The notes: a model not told the origin generated them from the letters alone. A stretch of 64,000 nucleotides of DNA from CTSOIL-112 sp049291875 (GCA_049291875.1 JBATQE010000024.1:62001-126000); one strand, 5' to 3'; shown: positions 1-8,929, counted from the first letter of the stretch. A program made the numbers and translations.

Positions 1-665
1 TGCCCTTCGGCCTCCTTACCCTCGATGACGCTCGCATAAACCACGCCGTTTTTGTTCAAATAGCCCCGCAGATGCGCCAGCAATTCGGCGCTTTCCGAAA
101 AATTCTCGGCCAAAATATCACGCGCGCCGTCCAGCGCCGCTTTGGCATCGTTGATATTCGCTTCGGCGTTGAAGTACTTCGCCGCCTCGGTTTCGGGATT
201 GAGCGTCGGATCGGCCAACAATGCCAACGCCAGCGGCTCCAAGCCCGCTTCGCGCGCGATTTGCGCCCGCGTGCGGCGTTTCGGCTTATACGGCAGATAC
301 AAATCCTCCAACACCTGCTTGGTCATCGCCGTGTCAATCGCCGCGTGCAATTCGGGCGTCAGTTTGCCTTGCTCATCAATGGATTTCAAAATCGCACTGC
401 GGCGCTCCTCCAGTTCGCGCAAATAACGCAGGCGCTCGTCCAAATCACGCAACTGCGTGTCATCCAAACCATTCGTCGCCTCCTTACGGTAACGCGCAAT
501 GAACGGCACCGTCGCGCCTTCATCCAATAATTGCACGGTGGCCATCACTTGCGCGACACGAATTCCCAAATCACTGGCGATTTGGGGGATAATACGAGCC
601 TTCAAGGTTTCTTCGGTCGTGGCGTCTGTGGTAGTTGCAAGGGTTTCATTGGCGACAGCATTCAT
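1..665 (-). CDS. tex: Tex, RNA-binding transcription accessory protein (N-terminal part, cut by window edge)
   Basis: About 221 residues are visible before the left edge cuts the gene; the family is usually near 780 residues. The reading contains 'LLDEGATVPFIARYRKE' and 'GLDDTQLRDLDERL', the hallmark N-terminal helical region of Tex, followed by 'LYLPYKPKRRTRAQIAREAGLEPLA'. Tex is a nucleic-acid-binding protein with a YqgF-like fold and a C-terminal S1 domain; both lie outside the window. The start is uncertain: ATG at 665, an in-frame ATG at 677, or a downstream TTG. The chosen ATG is only 14 bp from the start of the divergent lipoprotein gene. Confidence 0.93.
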   Translation of the reverse strand, partial: MNAVANETLATTTDATTEETLKARIIPQIASDLGIRVAQVMATVQLLDEGATVPFIARYRKEATNGLDDTQLRDLDERLRYLRELEERRSAILKSIDEQGKLTPELHAAIDTAMTKQVLEDLYLPYKPKRRTRAQIAREAGLEPLALALLADPTLNPETEAAKYFNAEANINDAKAALDGARDILAENFSESAELLAHLRGYLNKNGVVYASVIEGKEAEG

Positions 666-679
666 CGGTGTATCCATTT

Positions 680-1396
680 ATGTTATTAAAAATCAAGCGG
701 TTAATCCATTCAACGAGTGTTCACTCAACTGCTTTTCGGGCGCAAAGCATCCGAAAAACAGCCGCGTATTGTGCCACAATTTGCGCCACTTTACTGCTAT
801 TGGGCTGCGCCAATGTGCAACAACACACCCAATCAACCATCGCCAACGACCCGCTGTCGCCGCAAAACCTGCAAAGCAGCGCCGCCCAAATCAACAGCAT
901 GGCGCAAGCCGAGCAAATTGAGCGCGACGCCATTGCCCGCCAAAACGCAGCCGATAGCGAACTCAAAAACAACCAAGCCGCCTGCTACCGACAATTTTTC
1001 GTCAATCGCTGCTTGGATCAGCAAGCCAACAGCCGCAACCGCATCTGGGATCAAGCACAAATCGAGCGCAGCGCAGCGCGCCTGTACATTCGTCAAGCAC
1101 AAGCAGAACAACAGCGCATCGCCCTGATGCAAAAAGTGAACGCCTATCAGCAAAAAGAAGCCGCCAAAGCGGCTGAACGCGCGCGCAACGTCGCCGAGTA
1201 CGCGGCACGACAAAAAGCCCATGCCGACAAACTCGCGCAAGCCAAAGCCCAAGAAGCCGCCAACGCCGCCCAACGTGCGCAAAACGTCGAAGACTACAAT
1301 GCCAAAGTCAAACGTATCGAGGAAATCAAAAGGCAGCGTATCCAAAAATCCCAACAAGCGGCCGAAAAAGCCGTGCAGTCGGGCAATACGCAATAA
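680..1396 (+). CDS. Predicted lipoprotein with a long Ala/Gln/Lys-rich coiled coil
   Basis: The predicted protein has 238 residues. A hydrophobic segment ends in the lipobox 'LLLLGC' (acylated Cys about residue 43), so it should be an envelope lipoprotein; the 30-residue n-region before the hydrophobic core is unusually long. A short Cys-containing motif 'CYRQFFVNRCLDQ' follows, and from about residue 100 to the end the sequence is Ala, Gln, Lys, Arg and Glu with heptad-like spacing, suggesting a coiled coil. Proteins of this type are conserved hypotheticals in Burkholderiales; I cannot name a function. The ATG at 680 has no clear ribosome-binding site and no better start lies before the lipobox. 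Confidence 0.75.
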   Translation: MLLKIKRLIHSTSVHSTAFRAQSIRKTAAYCATICATLLLLGCANVQQHTQSTIANDPLSPQNLQSSAAQINSMAQAEQIERDAIARQNAADSELKNNQAACYRQFFVNRCLDQQANSRNRIWDQAQIERSAARLYIRQAQAEQQRIALMQKVNAYQQKEAAKAAERARNVAEYAARQKAHADKLAQAKAQEAANAAQRAQNVEDYNAKVKRIEEIKRQRIQKSQQAAEKAVQSGNTQ

Positions 1397-1537
1397 TCCA
1401 CCCCATATGTACGGCGCTTATAACGAAGTTGCATACTCGTCGCTGTCTTACGGTCGGTTTGCTGTTTGAGCGTTTGTGTGCAAACGCAAGTTCCAAACCG
1501 ACCTGACTCCGCGTTCATTGCTTTGCATGACCGCGAA

Positions 1538-1581
1538 CTTGATTTTTTTGGCTACTTTTTTGATCAAGCAAAAAAGTAGCC
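1538..1581. repeat. Perfect 12-bp inverted repeat with an alternative overlapping stem, in the 1397-1701 gap
   Basis: The arms at 1550-1561 (GGCTACTTTTTT) and 1570-1581 are perfect complements with an 8-nt loop. A second, mutually exclusive pairing exists between CTTGAT at 1538-1543 and ATCAAG at 1563-1568. It sits in the 305-bp space between the lipoprotein gene and the helicase gene. The stem is AT-rich toward the loop and lacks a T-run after the right arm, so it is not a standard terminator on the + strand. Nothing else was recognised in this gap. Confidence 0.6.
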
Positions 1582-1701
1582 GCCCCGCGGCGGAGAGCGA
1601 ATATTCAGAAATCATTTTCTATCTCTGCCTCCCACTCATCAACGACGCAAAGCCCTTTATCCTAAGTTAAAATACGTCCTCTTTCAATCAGTTAAGCACC
1701 T

Positions 1702-3672
1702 GTGTCCTCACTCAAATTACCTTTCGACCAATCCCACCAACTCGAACAAATCTTTGGCGAGAGCGGCACGCTCGCGCAAAAACTGCCGTATTTCAACGCC
1801 CGCCCCGAGCAGCTCGAAATGGCGCAGGCGGTCACGCACGCCCTGAACAACGTCAACAGTGCGATCCTCGAAGCCGGAACCGGCACGGGCAAAACCTTCG
1901 CCTACCTGATTCCAACGCTTCTGTGGGGCGGCAAAGCCATCATCTCAACGGGAACCAAAACCCTGCAAGATCAACTATTTGAACGCGATCTGCCGACCAT
2001 CCGCGACGCGCTCGGCGCACCCGTGACCATCGCCCTGCTCAAAGGCCGCGCCAACTACGTTTGCCATTATCATCTCGACCGCGTATTGATGAACGGCCGC
2101 CTGCTCGGACGCGACGATGCAAAGCACCTCAAGCGCATCAAAAAAGACCTGCACCACGTCAAACGCGGCGACAAAGCCGAGTGGCCGGACATACCGGATG
2201 ACGCGATGGTCTGGTCGCAAGTAACCTCAACCCGCGAGAACTGCCTCGGCTCGGATTGCCCAAACCACAAAGAATGCTTCGTCATGCAGGCGCGCAAAGA
2301 CGCACAGGCCGCCGACGTGATCGTGGTGAATCATCATTTATTTTTTGCCGACGTGATGCTGCGCGAAGAAGGCATTGCCGAGCTGCTACCGGCGGTCAAC
2401 ACCGTGGTGTTTGACGAGGCGCACCAAGTACCCGAAGTCGCCAGCGTGTTTTTTGGCCAGCAGGTATCTACGGCGCAAGTGATTGATTTGGCGCGTGATT
2501 TGCTCGCCGAAGGCATCACCCACGCCCGCGACGCGACCGATTGGCGTGAGGTCAAAGACACACTGGAGCGCGCAGCGAAAGACGTGCGCATTGCCTGCGG
2601 CGACAATGGTCGCTGGAGCGTAGCGCAACTGCCCGACACCTCACCGATTTGGCCCGCGCTCGATCATCTGCACAGCACGATGGAGAACACGCTCAAAACC
2701 ATCGAACCGGCCACCGAGCGCGCCGAGACCATTGAACAATTGGCAGTGCGCCTGCAAGAGTTGGCCGAAAAATTCACGCAGTGGCGGCAAATCAACAGCA
2801 GCGACATGGTGCGCTGGATCGAGGCGTTTTCGCACACCGTGCGGCTGAACGCCACGCCGCTGTCGGTCGCCGAGCCGTTCACGCGCCAGCGCGAATCCGA
2901 GCATCCGCGCTCATGGATTTTCACCTCCGCCACCCTATCGGTGCGCGGCGACTTTGGCCTGTTCAAAGAACAATTGGGTTTGAACGACGCACACACCGCC
3001 GCGTGGGACAGCCCGTTTGATTTTGCCCAACAAAGCCTGCTGTATGTGCCCAACGGCCTGCCCGAGCCACACGAGCGCAGCTATGGCAATGCCGTATTGC
3101 AAAAAATCTGGCCGATGCTACGCGCCTCAAATGGCCGTGCGTTTTTGCTCTGCACCACCTTGGCGGCGGTCAAACGCTACGGCGCGTGGCTGACCGAACA
3201 AATTGAGGAACATAGTCTGGATTGGACCGTGTTGATTCAGGGCGAAGCCTCGCGCACCGAGCTGCTGAACCAATACCGCTCAGCAAAAAATCCCGTATTG
3301 ATCGGTTCGCAAAGCTTTTGGGAAGGCGTGGACGTGCGCGGCGACGCATTATCATTGGTCATCATTGACAAACTGCCGTTCGCGCCGCCGGACGATCCGG
3401 TGCTGGCGGCACGTTTAAAAGTGATCGAGGAGCGCGGCGAAAATGGCTTCATGGCCTATCAAGTGCCGCAAGCGGTCATCAACCTCAAACAAGGCGCGGG
3501 ACGACTGATTCGCTCCGAATCCGACCGCGGTGTGCTGATGATCTGCGACACACGGCTGGTGACCAAAAAGTACGGCGGACGCATTTGGCAAAGCCTGCCA
3601 CCGTTCGCCCGCACACGCGAAGAATCCGTGGCGTGCGGCTTTTTTGCCTCCGAAGAAAATACTCAGTCCTGA
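1702..3672 (+). CDS. yoaA: ATP-dependent DNA helicase, YoaA/DinG (XPD-like) family
   Basis: The protein has 656 residues and starts with GTG. Walker A 'AGTGTGKT' is at residues 58-65 and the DEAH box (DEAH) at 238-241. Four cysteines at about 121, 181, 186 and 192 form the Fe-S cluster pattern of XPD-like helicases. The C-terminal half holds 'GSQSFWEGVDVRGDALSLVIIDKLPF' and 'QGAGRLIRSESDRGVL', the motif V and VI region. Members unwind DNA 5' to 3' and act in replication-associated repair. The N-terminus resembles YoaA more than DinG, whose family members are longer. It is an isolated + strand gene followed by a clear terminator. Confidence 0.93.
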   Translation: MSSLKLPFDQSHQLEQIFGESGTLAQKLPYFNARPEQLEMAQAVTHALNNVNSAILEAGTGTGKTFAYLIPTLLWGGKAIISTGTKTLQDQLFERDLPTIRDALGAPVTIALLKGRANYVCHYHLDRVLMNGRLLGRDDAKHLKRIKKDLHHVKRGDKAEWPDIPDDAMVWSQVTSTRENCLGSDCPNHKECFVMQARKDAQAADVIVVNHHLFFADVMLREEGIAELLPAVNTVVFDEAHQVPEVASVFFGQQVSTAQVIDLARDLLAEGITHARDATDWREVKDTLERAAKDVRIACGDNGRWSVAQLPDTSPIWPALDHLHSTMENTLKTIEPATERAETIEQLAVRLQELAEKFTQWRQINSSDMVRWIEAFSHTVRLNATPLSVAEPFTRQRESEHPRSWIFTSATLSVRGDFGLFKEQLGLNDAHTAAWDSPFDFAQQSLLYVPNGLPEPHERSYGNAVLQKIWPMLRASNGRAFLLCTTLAAVKRYGAWLTEQIEEHSLDWTVLIQGEASRTELLNQYRSAKNPVLIGSQSFWEGVDVRGDALSLVIIDKLPFAPPDDPVLAARLKVIEERGENGFMAYQVPQAVINLKQGAGRLIRSESDRGVLMICDTRLVTKKYGGRIWQSLPPFARTREESVACGFFASEENTQS

Positions 3673-3787
3673 TGAGAACAATAAACACGCAGGTCGAATA
3701 CTTATATCCGATGAAGGTTGTTGGCAAAGTCCTTCGCTCCTCTCACCGTAAGCGGGTGAGGTCAAAACGAGGTTTATCAAAAGTCTA

Positions 3788-3814
3788 AACGGCGAACTAA
3801 AGTTCGCCGTTTTT
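3788..3814 (+). terminator. Rho-independent terminator after the helicase gene
   Basis: A perfect 10-bp stem AACGGCGAAC/GTTCGCCGTT with a 4-nt loop is followed by TTT on the + strand. It lies 115 bp after the helicase stop codon and just before the end of the convergent rluB. Confidence 0.85.
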
Positions 3815-3838
3815 CCTCTCGTCCAACGTATTTCTGTT

Positions 3839-5554
3839 TTATTGATTTTTATTGCGCGTGCCGCGATTGGTTGGGCGCGGGGTTCGTGTTGTGCGCGCAG
3901 CAGCGGCGCCATCGTTCTGGCGGCGTGCGCCGTACGGTGAACGCGATTTGCGTTGCGCCGCGGTTCGATCGCCACTGAGTGAGGGGGTTTGACCATCTTG
4001 CGTGCGTTGTTTATTGTGGTTGTCGTTCGTACGATGGGTACGATTGGTGCGATCACCACGAGCGGCTTCAGTCGCATCACCCGCCGTTTGAGCGCGCGGA
4101 TTTTTATTGCGCGCCACGCCACCGATGCGGTTCATCGGCGCGCCTTCCACATGGGTGCGCAGACTTTGTCCACGTTGGGTTTTGCCGCGTTGCGCAGTGG
4201 TGCGTTGCTGAGTGCCTCGTTGCGTGCGATTTTGTCCCAAGCCGCTTGGCTGGCGTGCGGCGCCGCTGGCTCCCGCCGAGCCGCGTTTCGCGTCACCACC
4301 CGTACGAGCGCCACGCGTGCCACGCACTTCGCGCCCGGTCAGTCCGGCATCGCGGTTGTGATCGACGCCAAAGGCGCTCATCAGGTGTGCGTCTTGCGGC
4401 ACGGCTTCGCCATCGTTGTGCGCGTGTTTGTTGCGTTGTGCGCTGCTCGCGGTGTTCAAGCCCAATTCGCGCATGAGTTGCAGTACTTGTGGGCGTTCCC
4501 ATTCTTGCGAACGACCTCGTTTGAGTTGGCTTGGTAAAATGATGGGGCCGAAGCGCACGCGAATCAGGCGACTGACGGTCAGCCCAATGGCTTCGAACAT
4601 GCGTCGCACTTCGCGGTTGCGCCCTTCGGAAATGACTACACGCAACCAGCGGTTCGCGCCTTCGCCGCCCAAATGTTCCACAGTGGAGAAGCTGGCCAAG
4701 CCGTCTTCGAGTTCAATGCCATTTTTCAGTTGGTGCAATTGCGCATCGGTGACTTCACCGAGCACGCGCACGGCGTACTCACGCTCGTGTCCGTAACGCG
4801 GATGCATCATGCGGTTGGCAATATCGCCGGAGGTGGTGAGAATCAGCAGTCCTTCGGTGTTGAAGTCGAGTCGACCAATCGCCAGCCATTTGCCTTTGCG
4901 TGTGAACGGTAATTTGTCAAACACGGTCGGGCGGCCTTCGGGGTCGCTGTGGCTGACGATTTCGCCTGCGGGTTTGTGGTAAATCACAATGCGTGGCACG
5001 GTCGGCGTGAGTTTTTTGCGTTGTAACAGTTTACCGTTGATGCGCACTTGGTCGTCATCGGTGATGCGTTGTCCCACGTGCGCGGGCATGCCATTGACCG
5101 AAACGCGACCGGAGATAATCAATTCTTCCATATCGCGGCGCGAGCCAATGCCTGCATCGGCCAGTACTTTTTGCAATTTGATCGTGCCGTCCAAATCCAC
5201 TTCGCTGTGCTCGTGTTCGTGCTCAATCGCACCGAACGCGTCGCCCTCTAAAGCGATAGCGGTGTCCGCCACACCGGCTGCTTTGCCTGTCTGTTGATTG
5301 TGTTTGCGCGCCGAACGCACGCCTGCACGATATAAACGCTGACCGGTGCGGGCAGGTTTGTTGCCTTCGGATTTTTCTTGCCAGCCCCATTGCTCAGGCA
5401 ATGAGTCGTCGTGCGTCTGCGGTTCTGCTGCACGCTTGGGAGCCGTTTGTGCTGTCGTATTGGTCGTGTCACGCTGGGTACGTTTGCGCACGCCGTGTTT
5501 ACCACGCAGTAGGGTACTTTTCTTTTTTGCGGGCTTGTGTTCTGTATCACTCAT
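3839..5554 (-). CDS. rluB: 23S rRNA pseudouridine synthase, RluB family, with long polar N- and C-terminal extensions
   Basis: From ATG 5554 ('MSDTEHKPAKKK') the protein has 571 residues. Upstream in-frame starts at 5563 and 5602 are possible; none has a good ribosome-binding site. An S4 RNA-binding domain ('KLQKVLADAGIGSRRDMEE') is at about 126-175, and the RsuA-type catalytic motif 'GRLDFNTEGLLILTTSGD' holds the nucleophilic Asp near residue 230. RluB makes pseudouridine 2605 in 23S rRNA (E. coli numbering). About 120 basic/polar residues precede the S4 domain and nearly 200 Arg, Gly, Thr, Asn and Gln residues follow the catalytic domain, likely disordered RNA-contacting tails. It follows scpB closely, as in many proteobacteria. 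Confidence 0.93.
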   Translation of the reverse strand: MSDTEHKPAKKKSTLLRGKHGVRKRTQRDTTNTTAQTAPKRAAEPQTHDDSLPEQWGWQEKSEGNKPARTGQRLYRAGVRSARKHNQQTGKAAGVADTAIALEGDAFGAIEHEHEHSEVDLDGTIKLQKVLADAGIGSRRDMEELIISGRVSVNGMPAHVGQRITDDDQVRINGKLLQRKKLTPTVPRIVIYHKPAGEIVSHSDPEGRPTVFDKLPFTRKGKWLAIGRLDFNTEGLLILTTSGDIANRMMHPRYGHEREYAVRVLGEVTDAQLHQLKNGIELEDGLASFSTVEHLGGEGANRWLRVVISEGRNREVRRMFEAIGLTVSRLIRVRFGPIILPSQLKRGRSQEWERPQVLQLMRELGLNTASSAQRNKHAHNDGEAVPQDAHLMSAFGVDHNRDAGLTGREVRGTRGARTGGDAKRGSAGASGAARQPSGLGQNRTQRGTQQRTTAQRGKTQRGQSLRTHVEGAPMNRIGGVARNKNPRAQTAGDATEAARGDRTNRTHRTNDNHNKQRTQDGQTPSLSGDRTAAQRKSRSPYGARRQNDGAAAARTTRTPRPTNRGTRNKNQ

Positions 5555-5602
5555 GGTGTTCATTCTGTATTCTGATGTGGCGCATACGCTCGATGCGAGC
5601 AT

Positions 5603-6439
5603 TTATGCGATGGGGGGATGGTTGTGTTGTTCCGTATCCGCGTCGGTGCTGTCGGCGTCGGCATGATCGCTTGCGTTGGATGGAGGTGGTAGCTCGGTTG
5701 AGGATAGGTTGATGGGCTGCGGCTCTGTCGTGATGGAATGGCTATCAACTTCAAGCGCGGGCGCTAAGGTTTGAATCGATTCGGTCATGTGTTCTAATTG
5801 TTGCTTATCCACCACAACAGCATCCGCAGGGTTGGCTGCGTCCATGTTGGATTCGGGGGCTTCTTGATCTTTGGTCGTATCATTGACCTCATGTGTGACC
5901 AGCTCCAATTGGCCGGTATCTCCGTCTTCTTGCCCCAGCAACACGGGTAATTCTTTTAACGACAGCAAACCCAGATCATCCAAAAAGTGTTTGGTCGTTG
6001 CCCACAATGCGGGTCTACCGGGCACTTCCCGATAGCCCACGGTATCAATCCAGCCACGCTCTTCGAGCGATTTGATGATGTGCGACGATACCGTGACGCC
6101 ACGAATGTCCTCAATATCGCCCCGTGTAACCGGCTGACGATAGGCAATGATCGCCAAAGTTTCCAGTACCGCACGCGAGTATTGCGCCGGTTTTTCTGCA
6201 CGCAGCCGATCAATATAGGGTAACACGTCGGCCGCCGTTTGAAAACGGTAACCGGTCGCAACCTGTGTCAAATGCACCGCGCGCTCCGACCAATCGGTTT
6301 TAATTTCATCGAGCAGCAGTCGCAAGGTGTCATTGTTGATATCAATATTGAGTGCCGCCTTGATTTGCGCCAAGCTCATCGGCGCGTCGTGACTGAGGAT
6401 CAGCGCTTCGGTAATGCGTTTGATTTCATTAGGTGTCAT
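5603..6439 (-). CDS. scpB: Segregation and condensation protein B
   Basis: The protein has 278 residues. The first 165 are the double winged-helix ScpB region, including 'AVLETLAIIAYRQPVTRGDIEDIRGV' and 'GRPALWATTKHFLDDLGLLSLKELP'. ScpB works with ScpA and SMC in chromosome condensation and segregation. The tail from about 170 is acidic, low complexity and probably disordered. scpA, often adjacent, is not present in the window. rluB follows directly, so the two are probably co-transcribed. Confidence 0.95.
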   Translation of the reverse strand: MTPNEIKRITEALILSHDAPMSLAQIKAALNIDINNDTLRLLLDEIKTDWSERAVHLTQVATGYRFQTAADVLPYIDRLRAEKPAQYSRAVLETLAIIAYRQPVTRGDIEDIRGVTVSSHIIKSLEERGWIDTVGYREVPGRPALWATTKHFLDDLGLLSLKELPVLLGQEDGDTGQLELVTHEVNDTTKDQEAPESNMDAANPADAVVVDKQQLEHMTESIQTLAPALEVDSHSITTEPQPINLSSTELPPPSNASDHADADSTDADTEQHNHPPIA

Positions 6440-6673
6440 GGGGACTGCTCAATGGGTTGTAGCATCACGCTCAAGTTCATCAATTGGGTAAACCCGCAAT
6501 CGTAGCATTTGTTGTATTCCAACCATTCGCTTAAACCTTGGCTCGCGCCAGAGTAAGCTACCGCATACAATCAAAAACAATGAAACTAAAAGAATAAATA
6601 AGAAGATGATCGATCAAAACCAATGAGATAGGACGGCGGGTTTTGACTATTATAATTTTTCTGGACTATATTG

Positions 6674-6750
<77 letters not shown>

Positions 6751-6789
6751 CCAGAAAAATAGTGTTGTTTTGGAAACAACAAGTTCGGT

Positions 6790-6879
6790 TGGCGGAAGCG
6801 GTGAGATTCGAACTCACGGAGGGCTCTCACCCTCGGCGGTTTTCAAGACCGCTGCATTCAACCGCTCTGCCACGCTTCC
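6790..6879 (-). tRNA. tRNA-Ser (UGA)
   Basis: This 90-nt class II tRNA has a long variable arm (GAGGGTGAGAGCCCTC region), anticodon UGA, a T-loop GTTCGAATC and encoded CCA. It is the first gene behind the promoter at 6895-6923. Confidence 0.96.
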
Positions 6880-6894
6880 GTAACCAAGACGAGC

Positions 6895-6923
6895 ATTATA
6901 AGGGTTATTTTAAATTCATGCAA
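6895..6923 (-). promoter_or_regulatory. Sigma-70 promoter of the tRNA-Ser/tRNA-fMet unit
   Basis: On the minus strand, TTGCAT (6923-6918) and TATAAT (6900-6895) are separated by exactly 17 bp. The predicted start is within about 10 bp of the tRNA-Ser 5' end. The following discriminator is GC-containing (GCTCGTC), as is common for stable-RNA promoters. Confidence 0.8.
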
Positions 6924-6978
6924 GTATTAATTCATTTTGCGGTAGAAAATCGCTCATGGTCCACCGAAAACCGCATAC

Positions 6979-7011
6979 AAAAAAGCGCCCGTTTAATCAC
7001 CGGCGCTTTTT
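6979..7011 (-). terminator. Terminator after fabF
   Basis: A stem AAAAGCGCC/GGCGCTTTT with a 12-nt loop has a T6 run on the minus strand. It follows the fabF stop codon by about 15 bp. The mirror-image T-run means it could also work on the + strand. Confidence 0.85.
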
Positions 7012-7026
7012 ACATGCATGTACGCA

Positions 7027-8265
7027 TCAGATTTTTTTCATCACCAAGGTGCCGTTCGTTCCGCCAAAGCCAAAGTTGTTACTCATGGCAATCTCAATGG
7101 TTGCGTCGCGCGCTACATTGGCACAATAGTCCAAATCACAGCCTTCACCCGGATTGTCCAGATTGATGGTCGGCGGTGATTTTTGGTGCGCTACGGTCAA
7201 CGCCGTGAACACCGACTCCACGCCGCCCGCGCCACCCAGCAAATGGCCGGTCATGGATTTGGTCGAATTGACAATCGCATTTTTCGCCGCATCGCCCAAG
7301 GTACGCTTGATCGCAACGGTTTCCGCGACATCACCCAATGGCGTTGATGTGCCATGCGCGTTGATGTAATTCACCTGATCAGCATTCACACCCGCATCGC
7401 GCAAAGCATTGCGCATGGAGCGCATGGCGCCGTCACCGTCTTCACACGGCGCTGTCATATGGTATGCGTCGGCGCTCATGCCGTAACCAACCAACTCGGC
7501 ATAAATATGGGCACCACGTGCTTTGGCGTGTTCGTATTCTTCGAGCATCAACACGCCCGCGCCTTCGCCCATCACAAAACCATCGCGATCGACATCCCAC
7601 GGACGCGACGCACGCGCGGGTTCGTCATTACGCGTCGAGAGCGCGCGCATATTGGCAAAACCGGCCATCGCCAGCGCAGAAATTGTAGACTCCGCGCCAC
7701 CGGCCAACATGGCGTCGGCATCGCCGTATTGAATCATACGCATGGCTTCACCGATGCAATGCGTGCCGGTGGTACACGCCGTGACCACCGCCAAATTTGG
7801 GCCTTTTAAACCATACATGATCGACATGTGGCCTGAAATCATATTGATGATCGAACCGGGAATCAAAAATGGCGACACGCGACGCGCACCTTTGCTGAAC
7901 AAACTTTCGCAGTTGGTTTCAATCAGCGGCAAACCGCCGATACCCGAGCCGATGATCACGCCGATGCGCTCGGCATTGTCCTCGGTGACGTTAATCCCAG
8001 AATCGCGGAACGCCTGAATCCCAGCAGCCAAACCGTAGTGAATAAAGGTGTCCATCGTGCGCGCTTCTTTTTGCCCGATGTATTCGCTCACGTCAAAATT
8101 TTTCACTTCGCCGGCAATTTGGCTACTGATCGCGCTGGCATCAAACTTGCTGATCGTCGCAATGCCCGATTGACCGGCAATCAATTGATTCCATGTGCTG
8201 GCAACATCATTGCCCAAGGGCGTCACTGCGCCCAAACCTGTGATGACCACTCTGCGTTTACTCAT
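7027..8265 (-). CDS. fabF: 3-oxoacyl-[ACP] synthase II
   Basis: The protein has 412 residues, the usual length. The active-site triad is visible: Cys164 ('VTACTTGTHC'), His304 ('NAHGTSTPLGD') and His341 ('MTGHLLGGAG'), with Lys336 just before the last. KAS II elongates acyl-ACP with malonyl-ACP in type II fatty-acid synthesis, including the temperature-sensitive step to vaccenate. It lies downstream of acpP with a hairpin terminator between them, so fabF is probably expressed by readthrough or from its own promoter. Confidence 0.98.
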   Translation of the reverse strand: MSKRRVVITGLGAVTPLGNDVASTWNQLIAGQSGIATISKFDASAISSQIAGEVKNFDVSEYIGQKEARTMDTFIHYGLAAGIQAFRDSGINVTEDNAERIGVIIGSGIGGLPLIETNCESLFSKGARRVSPFLIPGSIINMISGHMSIMYGLKGPNLAVVTACTTGTHCIGEAMRMIQYGDADAMLAGGAESTISALAMAGFANMRALSTRNDEPARASRPWDVDRDGFVMGEGAGVLMLEEYEHAKARGAHIYAELVGYGMSADAYHMTAPCEDGDGAMRSMRNALRDAGVNADQVNYINAHGTSTPLGDVAETVAIKRTLGDAAKNAIVNSTKSMTGHLLGGAGGVESVFTALTVAHQKSPPTINLDNPGEGCDLDYCANVARDATIEIAMSNNFGFGGTNGTLVMKKI

Positions 8266-8340
8266 AGCCTACCTCTTTGTTCCGCGTGCGGCTTCAAAAA
8301 CAGCGCACCGCATCTGTTTTGAATCGCTACCTAATATAAT

Positions 8341-8365
8341 AAAAGAGACCTAACGGGTCTCTTTT
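8341..8365 (-). terminator. Terminator/attenuator between acpP and fabF
   Basis: A stem AAAAGAGACC/GGTCTCTTTT with a short loop is followed on the minus strand by TTTTATTATAT. It lies 45 bp after acpP and 75 bp before fabF, so it should lower fabF relative to acpP. Confidence 0.8.
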
Positions 8366-8409
8366 ATCGTGACACTTTAAAAACCGTCAAGTCGTTTGGA
8401 CTTAATCAA

Positions 8410-8646
8410 TTATTTAGAATGTGCTGTTACGTAATCAATCGCTTGTTGAACGGTCGCGATTTTTTCTGCATCTTCATCAGGAATTTCGCATTCGAATTCG
8501 TCTTCCAAAGCCATCACCAGCTCTACGGTGTCCAAAGAGTCAGCACCCAAATCTTGGGTAAAAGAGGATTCGTTTTTGATTTCGGCTTCGTTCACACCCA
8601 ATTGTTCAGCAACAATTTTACGGACGCGTTGTTCGATGTTTTCCAT
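8410..8646 (-). CDS. acpP: Acyl carrier protein
   Basis: The protein has 78 residues, very acidic, with the phosphopantetheine attachment motif 'GADSLDTVELVMALE' (Ser37). It carries growing acyl chains in fatty-acid and lipid synthesis. The ribosome-binding site GGAGAGA is 5 nt before the ATG. In most betaproteobacteria acpP follows plsX-fabH-fabD-fabG; here the gene upstream is ppc and none of those is present, so acpP has its own promoter region. Confidence 0.98.
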   Translation of the reverse strand: MENIEQRVRKIVAEQLGVNEAEIKNESSFTQDLGADSLDTVELVMALEDEFECEIPDEDAEKIATVQQAIDYVTAHSK

Positions 8647-8692
8647 GTTCTCTCCATTGGTCGAAAAAATAAATCAGTTGATTTACTGCGCT

Positions 8693-8723
8693 ATTGTAAC
8701 AGCATTTTTTATGCGATTGACAA
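8693..8723 (-). promoter_or_regulatory. Probable acpP promoter
   Basis: On the minus strand an extended -10 (TG, one base, TACAAT at 8698-8693) is preceded by TTGTCA at 8723-8718. The 19-bp spacer is long, which the extended -10 may compensate. The surrounding 8647-8929 gap is AT-rich and shows no other gene. Confidence 0.45.
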
Positions 8724-8929
8724 GTTTTCCTGCGTTTTTTAACGGCACGATCGTTCGTTTTTGCCCTATTTTACAAGCAGTTACAATCAATTATTTACAG
8801 TAATGTATTTTTAATGCAATTTAATCGAACCACGCCAAAACCGATTTGAACACTCGATTTTGGCGTTAAGTTCATTTAAAAATACTTATCCGCATTGATC
8901 AAGCCATAAATTGCAGTGAATCAATCGCA

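Noticed and set aside
3711..3788. 25-codon basic ORF (MKVVGKVLRSSHRKRVRSKR...) resembling the start of ribosomal protein L36
   Set aside because: It lacks the Cys/His zinc motif and the rest of L36, has no ribosome-binding site, and its stop codon falls in the helicase terminator.
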